In this document: in pieces, positions 1-10,608 of the stretch | Position numbering within the stretch: the first letter of the stretch is position 1 | Layout: every line of letters starts with the position of its first letter | Source of the DNA: Anarhynchus alexandrinus | Taxonomy: Eukaryota; Chordata; Aves; Charadriiformes; Charadriidae | DNA length: 64,000 nucleotides | Assembly: GCA_008711295.1 (NCBI GenBank) | Contig: VUYV01000155.1 | Span: 262,325-326,324 of the forward strand | Reading direction: 5' to 3' | The notes under the pieces: model-generated | The model's input: the letters and a program-made list of their open reading frames with translations, nothing else | Database searches by the model: none | Told to the model about the DNA's origin: nothing | Made by a program: the position numbers and the translations under genes

Positions 1-1631
1 TGCAGGAACTCAAAGACCTTTGTATGGCTGTGTATTTGTGAAATACTCTTCCTAATGGGCAGTGAGACATTACAGGCTGTAAGCTGATACAAGCAACTAT
101 TATTCTTGGGCTGGAGTTTGGAACCACTGTTGTTGAACAGCAGCAGGAATAAAATGTCATTTTCTTAATATTGCAGTTCTACAAAGAAAAACTAGAGGAT
201 TAATTTTTCAATATATGGCAAGAGTGGCAGGGATGCAAAGAGTCACCCATGAAATGGAAATACAGGAACTTTACAAAGCTGTACAGGAACTGGAATCCCC
301 ACATTAAGTAATTCACAAATATTCTTCACCTCTGGTGAGGGGGGGGGAAGTAAAAGAAAACGATGCTTGGTTAATCTACTGCTGACATTGTGCTCTTCAG
401 AAGAACTGACAAAACTAAGATTTGGGAACATGGCTAACTGATTGTTTTGCCTTGTGACACATGCAGTATGAAGACAGTAGACTGTCAAAAGGACCAGAAT
501 TCAGGCTAATCAGTATATGTCATTTTGGAAACGTCAAAAACTACTGTATGTTATTTCTATCTAAAAATACATAAGAGACAAAATTTCAAATCAGCAACAA
601 TTTTCAAGAAAACTTACATAGCTCTGGAGCATTTATTCCATAGTTGAAGTGTTTGCTTTACTTTTTGGAAAAGAAATTATTGTTTCAGAGGTTTTTGTTT
701 GATTATTTGTTTATCTTAAGAAATTTGTCCTTGGTGCATTGTCCTTTCAGTCCAAATTGCACTCAAGATACAAGGTTAGTCAATCTTTCTGACAGAAAGA
801 TTTATGTCTGTACAGAAAATGCCACAGCAGATATTCATTCTTAAACTTCTTGCTGATAGGAAAGAAGGTAAATTAATCATATTTCTGTAATGCTGAAATT
901 ATGGAACTTTTCTTAAGGTGATCTTACTTCAAATAAACATCAGCTGCTTATTCTCAAAATGCAAATTGACATTTTTTGTAGTTAAATGCTCAAGTCATAA
1001 TCACAATGTTATAAACAAACTGATACATCAAAAGGAAAGAAACAGTCCAGGAAATAATACTACTAACAGTCGTTAAGGTTCTTACAAAACTAAACTTTGG
1101 AAGATACAAAGTGGTTCTCAAATATTTGGGAAAGATGGTGTAAAAAGTAAAAATGCATATTTTTGTGTTCTCTGTTATAAGTCTATGTTGAAATCCGTAG
1201 CCACTACTGTTAGCTATTTTTATGTCTAGCACTATAAAATATATAATTATCATAAGTAAAATCTTTCTTGTCAACTGTAACTTATCCAGTGTTATGAACA
1301 AATAATGTGTATCTCATCTATATGTCATAGCAATAATCTTTGTACTTTTTTCACAAACATCTGTGGTTAAAGCAATCCTAAATGTAGTGCTAATTGAATA
1401 TTTATTTAATTACTGTTGAAGAATTAGCATAAGATTCTTAGTCCTCTAGATGAGAAACAATATACCCATTATGTTTAGCAGAGTTGCCTATAGAGATTGG
1501 TTTTGCACCATGATCGACAGACTAGATTCTATTAAGTTGTGAGTAGTACATTTGAGGATGTTGAGCCCTAGTTCTGGTGCCAAAAAGTTTACCTTTATGA
1601 TGTGCATTCTGAATCAAGCAATAACCAAAAA
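1..1631. other. AT-rich non-coding sequence
   Basis: I see no gene, RNA or recognisable repeat here. Open frames are at most about 100 codons and lack family resemblance. A run of nine G lies at 339-347. Nothing resembles a CpG-rich promoter. Confidence 0.6.
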
Positions 1632-1864
1632 TGTTGTCCCTCATCATATCACTACAGGCCCTGGTAAAAAGACTCTCTCCATCATTCTTCTTTCCCCCTT
1701 TATATATATTTAAAGGCTGCAATAAGGTCTACTGCGATCCTTCTCTTCTCCAGGCTCCACAACCACAGCTGCCTCAGCCTTTCTTCATAGGAGAGGTGCT
1801 CCAGCCTTTTGATAATTTTTTGTGGCCCTCCTCTGGACCCGCTCCAACAGGTCCATGTCTTTTA
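1632..1864 (-). mobile_element. CR1 LINE internal fragment (RT C-terminal region), 3' end missing
   Basis: Read on the minus strand, the right part encodes the CR1 signature [14 protein letters not shown], which in CR1 ORF2 follows the RT domain. It then continues toward the C-terminal region with disrupted frames. The piece stops at about 1632 without the CR1 3' UTR or the ATTCTATG octamers. It is therefore not a simple 5'-truncated insertion but a remnant whose 3' end was lost by deletion or rearrangement. It is an inactive fossil. The family is well supported; the left boundary is uncertain by about 20 bp. Confidence 0.85.
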
Positions 1865-2320
1865 CTGATTTAGTGCATGATTTAGTACATCTTCTCAAGA
1901 GAAAGAAGCAAGAACCTATTTGACTACTCACAATAAAAGATGTTACCAAATGTCCCAAAAGGTACATTTCACATGATCATGAACGTTTTTAATAAACACA
2001 CAGACATATTCAGTTCATCACACTTATTGCACCCCATAGTACCAAACTACTGTTTCTAATTGTTGTTAGTAATCTGTCTTTGACAAACTCACATACCTAT
2101 GTCTGACTGTTGGATGGGTTGGATTTATAAATGTAATCACTTCAGAAGCAACAACTTTGGCCATAAGCAGGCCATTTCTGGAAAATGTTCAGATTACCAA
2201 TAGCTCTGCAAATGTACTCACATTCAATAACACACACTTGAGGACTGCTCTCTAAGACCATAAAAATGACCAAATGTAGTAGTCACCATCTTGAAATCAG
2301 GTTTTAAGCAGGATCTCTAG
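1865..2320. other. Non-coding sequence between CR1 fragments
   Basis: AT-rich unique-looking sequence. No feature recognised. Confidence 0.5.
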
Positions 2321-2611
2321 AATCATAGAATCATAGAATGGTTTAGGTTGGAAAGGACCTTAAATATTATCTAGTTCCAACGCCCTTGCCATGGGCAGGG
2401 ACACCTTCTACTAGACCAAGTTGCTCAAAGCCCCATCCAGCCTGGCCTTGAACACTGCCGGGGATGGGGCATCCACAGCTTCTCTGGGCAACCTGTGCCA
2501 GTGCCTCACCACCCTCACAGTGAAAAATTTCTTCCTAATATCTAATCTAAATCTACCCTCTTCCAGTTTAAAGCCATTCTCCCTCATCCTATCACTACAA
2601 GCCCTTGTAAA
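2321..2611 (-). mobile_element. CR1 LINE 3' fragment
   Basis: The plus strand begins with reverse-complement octamers (AGAATCATAGAATCATAG), the CR1 3' tail. On the minus strand the segment reads upstream through the short 3' UTR into the ORF2 C-terminus, including [20 protein letters not shown] and RVVRHWHRLPREAVDAPSP, which match the CR1 C-terminal region. The 5' truncation, near 2611, directly abuts sequence of a bird LTR, so this copy appears to have inserted into or fused with that LTR. It is non-autonomous because endonuclease and RT are absent. Confidence 0.9.
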
Positions 2612-2836
2612 ATGTCCCAGCTGCATTCCCTCCCCAAATTCTTGCACCCCCAGCCTACTCACTGGCATGGCGGTGTGAGAAGCAGAAAATAAGGCCTTGA
2701 TGATGTGTAAGCACTGTTCAGCAATAGCTAAAACACCAGTGTGTTTTCAACACTGGTTTTGGTCACAAATCCAAAACACAGCTTCATACAAGCTACCATG
2801 AAGAAAATTAACTCTATCCCAGCCAAAACCAGCACA
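2612..2836 (-). mobile_element. Partial LTR of an avian endogenous retrovirus, antisense
   Basis: Read on the minus strand from 2836, the segment starts TGTGCTGGTTTTGGCTGGGA and continues with the block encoding 'atagagttaattttcttc'. I recognise this as the start of a very common bird LTR. Only the first 225 bp or so of the LTR is present; the rest is missing where the CR1 fragment begins. No internal gag, pol or env sequence was seen nearby, so this is a fragment of a solo LTR. The family name is not assigned because I cannot search. The start at 2836 is sharp; the other edge is approximate. Confidence 0.7.
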
Positions 2837-3970
2837 CTTAGTAGTACAGTGAAACAGTGTAAGAGTAGAGGGCACTAACCTAATAGTTTCCATAAACTGC
2901 TCCCTGACAGTGTGCTTGTGGTAAAAGTTCATGCTGGTGTTACCCTCTGCAGTTCCTTTTTCTTCATCAGTGTGATCACATTACCTTTCCTTGCACTTTT
3001 TTGTACATGTAACAGCCTTTGCAGGATTCTACCTTGTGCTTTAGGTACTCTGTGTACATTTTGAATTATTATGCAAAGTTTTATAACTAAAAAATCATAA
3101 CCTCTCTTCTCTTGAAACCATTCGTATGCCAAATACTGTGTGAAAAAATAAAAGACGCTATTTGCAGGGCCTTCAGTGTATGTAGTCTAGTCTGCTTTTT
3201 CACTACTGATGTTAAAATTTACAGATGCTACTACTACTTCTGCCAAGTCCTATACTAGGTGCACTTCACACCACTGGAATCTATCTTTTTTTTTTTTTTT
3301 TTTTTGCCCTTTACATGCAAATTCCAGTTTGCCATCATACGCACTTACAAGATGTATCAGGATCTTTCTCTAAACCATTTGTTAACTTTTATGTTATCAA
3401 CATTACTTTCTCATATGCTATAAATGCCATCATAGCTTGTGTCATTTTCTAGAATCTTAGCTATTACACATATAATTTTGCTTTGAAATTTCAGCAGATG
3501 CTGACACTGTATAATTTGCACTAATAGGGCCACATTTTAAAATGTGAACTCTAGTAGCTGCAAAATCTGCAACTCTAGGTGTGGAATATCTGCATAAGAA
3601 ATTCACTGATACCCCTCTGAAAATGAATGTGCAAAGTCTTGGGTGAATATTTGCTGGTAAATCAACATAAGCTGGGTGTAAATATTAAACATGGAACTCC
3701 ATCTAAAAAAAAATCGTGCTCACTGATGAGAAATAAGCTTGCAATTTTGGAACAGTTTATGTGAATGCCTTCCCCGTGTCGAAGCATGGGGCATCTGTGG
3801 CTTAGGATCATAGCAAGAAAGAGACATCAGCTTCAAAGGACACTGACAGAGACTGGATTAGCGCATTAGGGAAATCAATACCACCCACCCCCATCATATG
3901 CCAGATAATGCAGCAGAAGTGGGAAGAGGGAGAAGAGACTCATCTGATGTGACAAAATTATAAACTTCTG
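2837..3970. other. AT-rich non-coding sequence with a T20 run
   Basis: No gene or repeat family recognised. A run of 20 T lies at 3286-3305; it is followed by unique sequence, so it is not an obvious retroposon tail. Confidence 0.5.
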
Positions 3971-4986
3971 TGGTGGGTTGACCCTGGCTGGATGCCAGGT
4001 GCCCACCAAGGTGCTCTCTCACTCCCCCTTCTCAGCAGGACAGGGAGAGAAAATCAGATAGAAAAGCTTGTGGGTTGAGACAAGGACAGGGAGATTGGTC
4101 ACCAGTCACCATCACAGGCAAAACAGACTTGACTTGCAGAAGATTAATTTACTTTATTCCTAATTAAAAAAAAAATAAAATGCTTTCCCCCCACCTTCAC
4201 TCTTTCTTCCCACGTTCAACTTCACTCCTTTGTTCCCAACTCTTTTACCTCTTCCCCACTCTACTGGCAGTGCAGGGAGGTGTGGAATGGGGGTTGTGGT
4301 CAGTTCACAATGCTTTGTCTTTGCTGCTTGTTCCTTCTCACACTCTTCCCCTGCTCCAGTGGGGGGTCCCTCCCATGGGATACAGTTCTTCAAGAACTGC
4401 TCCAGCATGGGTCCTTTCCATGGGGTACAATCCGTCAGGAACAGCCTGCTCCAGCGTGGATCCATGGGCCACAGTTCCTACCAGAAAACCTGCTCCATGT
4501 GGGCTCCTTTCCACGGACCACAGCTCTTCCCAGGAGCCTGCTCTTACATGGTCTCTCCATAAACTGCAGCTTCCTTCAGGGCACATCCACCTGCTCCTGC
4601 GTGGGGTTATCCACCTGCTCCTGCGTGGGGTTGTCCACCATGCAGGGGGACAAACATGGTCTGTCCACAGGCTGCAGGGGAATCTCTGCTCCAGTACCTG
4701 GAGCACCTCTTCCCCTCCTTCTTCACTGACTTTGGTGTCTGCAAAGCTGTTTTGTCTCACTTTCTCACTTATCTCTCACGCAGCTGCTGTGCAGCATTTT
4801 TTATCCTTTCTCAAATACATTTTCCCTGAGGTGCTACCAGCATTGCCGACAGGCTGTCAGTGGGTCTATTTTGGAGCCAACTGGAACTGGCTCTGTCTGA
4901 CACAGGGGCTGCTCCTGGTGTCTTCTTACAGAGGCCACCCCTGAGGCCCCACCACCACCAAAACCTTGCCACGAAAGCCCATTACA
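3971..4986 (-). mobile_element. Solo LTR of an avian endogenous retrovirus (copy 1 of 3)
   Basis: The segment is bounded by TGTGGTGGGTTGACC at 3971 and GCCCATTACA at 4986. It is a roughly 1-kb unit matching a widespread bird LTR that I remember. Transcriptional sense is probably the minus strand, because the better-oriented copy at 57.3 kb carries AATAAA in the corresponding region on its sense strand. The middle (about 4360-4700) is built of degenerate repeats around GCTCC..CRTGGG. It includes a perfect 24-bp tandem duplication at 4585-4608 and 4609-4632. Overlapping open frames of up to 254 codons here are by-products of this GC-rich repetition, not genes. No clear target-site duplication was found. 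Confidence 0.75.
4585..4632. repeat. Perfect 24-bp tandem duplication inside the LTR
   Basis: Two exact adjacent copies of a 24-bp unit starting ATCCACCTGCTCC. No mismatch between units suggests recent slippage or unequal exchange within the LTR's degenerate repeat block. Confidence 0.95.
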
Positions 4987-7900
4987 TCTCCTGACTACAT
5001 CCCACTGTGAACGGAGGAATTATTTCTGGTCAGATTTGTGGCAGCGCAGATCCTTTATGCAATAGAATCATAGAGTAAGCTCTCATTCTAACCCTCAATG
5101 AATGACCTCTCTTTCCAAAGCACAATTGTGCAGTTGAAGGGTACAGTCCTCTACATCCTCATTCCTATGAGCAGTTTTTCCTCTTTGCATTTTATCTCTG
5201 TACTCAGTGCACTCAATAGGTACACTTGCATGGCCACAGATACTTGTAGAGTAAATGCTGGCCAATTTGAGCCCAGATAGATACATTTCAGATACAAGAT
5301 CACCATCAAATCCTCTCTTAAGCTCAGTGCAGTGAGAGCTTTGCCCATCATAAACAATAGCTGAACATATTTTTCTACTTAACTTCTAACTCACAGTTTT
5401 CTGTGCAAACTTTCCTAATATAATTCCTAATTGCTGGAAGACCAGATAAGCTGGAATTAAGTATGACATAAATATAAGCAGGAGGGGGGAGAAAGACAGT
5501 AGCCTAGAGCTTGTTCAGCTCATGTAAAGAGAGGTGAAAACAATTTAACTTTGCTTCAGTACTGAGGTGGAAACTAGTCTGGAATAGATGCTTCCCCAGA
5601 CTCTAATTAGAAAAGAAAAAATGGAAGCAATGAAGGTCATTGTTGAAAAGGCATGTTCTTATTGATAACAATATAATTTGTAGCCGCTTTCAAACTAAAG
5701 TATGCTTAAATGGCTAATTAGAACATCCGAATAAACACTTTTAGAGTAAAAAGCCTTTCCTTCCTGTAGACACATTTCTCAGGGATGTCTTTAACGCTGA
5801 CTGTTCTTCAGGGAATTCATATTTAAACAGTTAGATAATTAACAATATGTCTAAATATCCCTGATTTTTGTTATGCTTAGCTTTTGATTAGCTTTAATCC
5901 TTATCTTTGCTTCCTGTCTGTATTTAATATCCTGCAGAACTGTCCTGAAATGCATTTCTACAAAATTATATCTAGGCAAATATTGCAACACAGTAAGTAC
6001 AAATGTTTATTTGAATTTAAAAGAAAAATTTTCTTCAACCACATTATAATTTTAAAATAAATATTTAAACAACTGTGTTTTCATTTGTATACATTTTTTC
6101 CTGAATAGCTTTTTATACAAGTAAGTATACTCTTATACAAGCATAAATATGTACTTTTCTTAGTGCTATCACTGTTTTTTCCATATCATCTGGTATTATA
6201 TTTTTCCCTCATTTTATTAGGCATCAGGAACAATACAACAATATACATATTAGAAATTAGACAGAACAAGACATGTGCAAGACCATTGGTTGAAAACAGA
6301 CCATAATCGGTAATACACTTCTTCAAACTGCACAGATGTTGCTTAGACTACTTATGAAATAAAACAACATATTTGTGAAACCAGGACTAGTTTTATACAA
6401 ACATGTCTAAATTTATTGGACAATTTATTTTTAGTGAGTAAGTACAGTTTCTCTGCTACAGTGCTTGGCATGTAGCTCTTTAAATCAAAAGAGCTGAGGA
6501 AATTGAACTAATCCTTTAAGTATTTAAATAATTTTATTGGTCTAATTTTTGCTTTTTTCCTATCCTTGATTATTTACTGCACTGATGGTTTTTGCTAGGT
6601 GGGGGTATTCACACAATTCAGTTTTAGTCATGACTAACAAAGGGGCTCACTGAACAGCCAGTGGTCCCCTTATGAACAGATGGCAGAAACTGATGCTGTT
6701 AGCATCAGACCACCCATTAAACTCTGGTGAGACCACAGGGGCTAATCCTGCATCCATCCCTGTAGAATATTACTTCTCAACGCGCTGATTTAACTATGCA
6801 TGAGAAAACTGAAAGCAACTGCAGGAGGAGTTGGCTTTTTTCCCTTCTTTGATCATTTGAGCTTCAGATATGCTAAGAGACTGTACCATCCACTGGTAGA
6901 AGTGAAAAATTCAGTCAGATCTAAGAACTTAAGAAGGAGAGCTGTACCTAGCATTCTATTAAAGGTATAAATAAATACCTCATCCACGCAGAGGAGAAAA
7001 TTTTTGTTGTTGAACAGTATATTTGAAGATAGTTGAGCTCTTCCACCTATTTTCCAGTAAAGAAGACAGAACTATGGCTTTAAGTGGAAACATAAAACTG
7101 TGTTGTAGAGCCCACTGCCAAGGTCTGTGATTAGAAAACGAAATCATTGCTTGTTCACTTTTTCCAAACTTTTTTTTTTTTTTATTTCTGCATGCCTCTG
7201 CACTTTGAGTTACATGTTTTCTCTCAACAATTATTTATTTCTACAACACAGCCTGTGTAAAACCCTGCTGCCAGGGAACTGGTCCACGGTAAGTTAATCA
7301 GGCACATTATACTGCAGTTACACTATGACCCTGTCTGCTTTTCCACCTTGTCAGAAGTGATTTGAAATTTCACCTTACACTTACCAGTAGTTGGGCTTGA
7401 TTTCCTTGTGAAAGTTTTATTCATATCTGGTCATTCCCTGAAGTAAGTAGCTACATATTTGTTTAACGCTTCCTTGGCATATGGATTAGCTCCCAAACTG
7501 ACAAGCTCTTTAGCACTCATGGTCTAGATTTTAGAATTCATTGCCAAAAATATATCAAAACATTGACTCCTTCTTATCACGAGGAGGAAATGCTACTTCC
7601 TCAAGACCCATTTCCATTGGCTTTAACTGCATATTCTTGGTATATTTGGAAATAAGATGTTTTATCAAACAGTATATTGTCTAACTTAGTTTTGACAGCA
7701 TCCATAATGAAAAATTATGGCAGACACTTTAAAAGGAACAGACTGTATTGTAGACAACTTTCACACAATATGTTGTGTACTATGGCATGCATGCCGTTGA
7801 ATTTTGAACAAGCTATGAGAATGTGACTGAAATAGCAAAGATTTGTAAAATTTCTTTAGACAAGCAAGTGTGACTGAAGAGAATGAAGAACGTTTTGCCA

Positions 7901-9171
7901 CACTGAACAGAGACTGTGAATCGTATACATATTAAAATGGGAGTCAGTACTCACAAGTGCAGAGAATATATCCAATTCTGTAGTAATTTCTTAAGGAAAT
8001 CTTCTGCAGGAAGTCAGACTGGGAAATAGTTATCATTTAAGGTATTTATTACAGAAATGAAATTCTGGTGCTAACTTACAAGTATATATTGAAGAAACTG
8101 CTTTCCACAGGCTTATTGAGGTCAAGTGGGGCTGGGTTCCAGAGAAAGCTTTATGTCAGTACCAAGTGCTTACAGAACTGCTTCTTACAGGATAAATCAG
8201 ATTGCATTAACAAAAGCAGAGCTGCTTTTCGCAAGACTCTACGCATTTCAAGGTGTATGTAACCTGTAGGACACCCGGGCTGCTAATGTCTGTACCAAGA
8301 AGGCTATTGAGCCATATTGCTGCTTGTTCTGGATCTGCATGCCCGGGTTTCCTCTGCATAGAAAAGAAGAAATGGGAGCAGGAAGCACAGAAAGATTATG
8401 AGAATAGTGCATGCCCATATCCTGTCCTGTTGTGAAACTGGGACACAACTGAGAAGTCTTCAGGTCAAAGGCCATCTCACCATGGTTTTGTGGTTCTCTT
8501 AATGGTTCTCATTGTGCTTAGCCAAGCTTGTAAATAGAACATTAACCAAAAAGTTAACATGATTTTTTATCAACAGTATATAAATCGTTCTCTTTTGTGA
8601 AACTGAGGGAATTCTGGAGAGCAATATAATTAAGAGGTGTCTCCAAATATTCTTTTCAGGTACCTGTGTTATTTACAGACTTGTTTTGTTGCTGAATGTG
8701 AAAAGTGTCTATGCCCCAGAACATCCAAAAGCTTCCATGGACATGTGAAAGAGATTTTGTTGGAAAACTGTAACGCCATTTAGGTGTAATTTTCTGGATA
8801 GGTGTTCCTTGGATTATATTGCCTTAGGTACATGCTCAGAAAGTCTCTTAAAAGGCTATAAAGAACAAAATTTTTAGACTTATGTGTGTGTCCCCATCAG
8901 TCAATGGTTATTTTATTATCCCAGCCTATGGAAGACTCCAGTTCAAATTTCTACATTATTTGATATTTGACAGTCACTGGTCCAGTCTGCAACATGCAGG
9001 TAACCCAGATAATGGCACATAGCTTCTCACCACGATGTCACTGGTTGCTCTGGTGTGAGAATCTTTGCATTTTCACTGCCAAAAAGGCTTTAATGTGCAG
9101 AAATTATATTTTTATTAGGAAGACAGTGCTTCCAGATTCTAATGGGTAGGACATTTATATGGATTGGATAT
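4987..9171. other. Long AT-rich non-coding stretch
   Basis: No coding exon, RNA gene or repeat family recognised over about 4.2 kb. A short CR1-tail-like string near 5062 is too small to call. The 5640-5990 part is rich in homeobox-like (TAATTA/ATTA) and GATA-like (CTTATC) words and could be an old regulatory element, but word content alone is weak evidence. Confidence 0.5.
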
Positions 9172-10514
9172 TTGATGACTGGAAAAGGGGAAACATAACC
9201 CCCATTTTCAAAAAGGGAAATAAGGAAGACCCAGGGAACTACAGGCCAGTCAGTCTCACCTCTGTGCCTGGCAAGATCATGGAGCAGATCCTCCTGGAAA
9301 CTCTGCTGAGGCACACAGAAATCAAAGAGGTGATTGGTGACAGCCAGCATGGCTTCACCAAGGGCAGATCATGCCTGACTAATTTGGTGGCCTTCTACGA
9401 AGGGGTCATAACGGCGGTGGACAAAGGAAGATCGACTGATGTCATCTACTTGGACTTGTGCAAGGCATTTGACACTGTCCCACACGATATCCTGGTCTCT
9501 AAATTGGAGAGACATGGATTTGACAAATGGACCATTCGATGGATAAAGAACTGGCTGGACGGTCGCACTCAAAGAGTTGCGGTCAACGGCTCGATGTCCA
9601 AGTGGAGACCAGTGACAAGTGGTGTTCCTCAGGGGTCGGTGCTGGGACCTGTACTGTTCAACATCTTTGTAGGAGATATGGACAGTGGGGTCGAGAGCAC
9701 CCTCAGCAAGTTTGCCGATGATACCAAGCTGTTTGGCGAGGTAGACACGCTGGAAGGGAGGGATGCCATCCAGAGGGACCTGGACAGGCTGGAGAGGTGG
9801 GCCCAAGCCAACCTCATGCAGTTCAATAAGGCCAAATGCAAGGTCTTACATCTAGGTCGGGGCAATCCCAAGCACAATTACAGGTTGGGCGGGGAATGGC
9901 TGGAGAGCAGCACTGAGGAGAAGGACCTGGGTGTGCTGATCGACGAGAAGCTCAACATGAGCCAGCAATGTGCGATCGCAGCCCAGAAGGCCAACCGCAT
10001 CCTGGGCTGCATCAAAAGAAGTGTGGCCAGCAGGGCGAGGGAGGTGATTCTGCCCCTCTACTCCACTCTCGTGAGACCCCACCTGGAGTACTGCGTCCAG
10101 CTCTGGAGTCCCCAACATAAGAAGGACATGGACCTGTTGGAGCGTGTCCAGAGGAGGGCCACGAGGATGATCCGAGGGCTGGAGCACCTCTCCTATGAGG
10201 AGAGGCTGAAGGAGTTGGGGCTGTTCAGCCTGGAGAAGAGAAGGCTCCGGGGAGATCTTATTGCGGCCTTTCAGTACCTAAAGGGGGCCTACAGGAGAGC
10301 TGGGGAAGGACTTTTTACTAGGGCATGTAGTGACAGGACAAGGGGGAATGGCTTCAAACTGGAAGAGGGCAGGTTTAGATTGAACATTAGGAAGAAGTTT
10401 TTCACTTTGAGGGTGGTGAGGCACTGGAACAGGTTGCCCAGAGAGGTTGTTGAGTCCCCATCCCTGGAGGTGTTCAAGGCCAGGCTGGACGTGGCCTTGG
10501 GCAACCTGGTCTAG
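9159..10514 (+). CDS. CR1 ORF2 reverse transcriptase, N-terminally truncated (451 codons open)
   Basis: This frame encodes the RT and C-terminal part of the CR1 polyprotein, which copies CR1 RNA onto nicked chromosomal DNA. From an in-frame ATG the order is: RT fingers (NYRPVSLTS near residue 28; [15 protein letters not shown] near 62), motif [10 protein letters not shown] at 97-105 with catalytic D99, motif [12 protein letters not shown] at 154-164, and motif C FADD at 185-188 with catalytic D187/D188. Thumb and C-terminal regions follow ([10 protein letters not shown] near 309; [12 protein letters not shown] near 324; [14 protein letters not shown] near 418), ending GNLV. Full-length CR1 ORF2 is roughly twice as long; the apurinic-like endonuclease is gone. 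The first few residues, including the ATG, are host flank, so this is a truncated transposon frame and not a host gene. No promoter is evident. The uninterrupted frame indicates a comparatively young insertion. Confidence 0.93.
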   Translation: MDWIFDDWKRGNITPIFKKGNKEDPGNYRPVSLTSVPGKIMEQILLETLLRHTEIKEVIGDSQHGFTKGRSCLTNLVAFYEGVITAVDKGRSTDVIYLDLCKAFDTVPHDILVSKLERHGFDKWTIRWIKNWLDGRTQRVAVNGSMSKWRPVTSGVPQGSVLGPVLFNIFVGDMDSGVESTLSKFADDTKLFGEVDTLEGRDAIQRDLDRLERWAQANLMQFNKAKCKVLHLGRGNPKHNYRLGGEWLESSTEEKDLGVLIDEKLNMSQQCAIAAQKANRILGCIKRSVASRAREVILPLYSTLVRPHLEYCVQLWSPQHKKDMDLLERVQRRATRMIRGLEHLSYEERLKELGLFSLEKRRLRGDLIAAFQYLKGAYRRAGEGLFTRACSDRTRGNGFKLEEGRFRLNIRKKFFTLRVVRHWNRLPREVVESPSLEVFKARLDVALGNLV

Positions 10515-10608
10515 TGGGAGGTGTCCCTGCCTATGGCAGGGGGGTTGGAACTCGATGATCTTCAAGGTCCTTTCCAACCTAAACCATTCTATGATTCTAT
10601 GATTCTAT
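9172..10608 (+). mobile_element. CR1 LINE, 5'-truncated but with intact remaining ORF2 and complete 3' end
   Basis: Best-preserved element in the window. Homology starts abruptly near 9172 in the RT N-terminal part ([15 protein letters not shown]), as expected for 5' truncation during target-primed reverse transcription. It runs without a stop or frameshift to TAG at 10512-10514. It then continues through a short 3' UTR with the CCTGCC..GGCAGG hairpin and ends in ATTCTATG octamers at 10586-10608. The ORF1 and endonuclease regions are absent, so it cannot move by itself. The 169-bp fragment at 50218-50386 has the same 3' end with only a handful of differences, implying the same subfamily. Confidence 0.97.

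Noticed and set aside
4180..4944. 254-codon open frame on the plus strand, with overlapping long frames on both strands
   Set aside because: Lies wholly inside an LTR with GC-rich tandem repeats; several frames on both strands are open together, as expected from composition, and none has protein-family motifs.
5060..5077. Possible CR1 tail (AATAGAATCATAGAGTAAGC)
   Set aside because: Only about 15 bp resemble the octamer, with no 3' UTR next to it.
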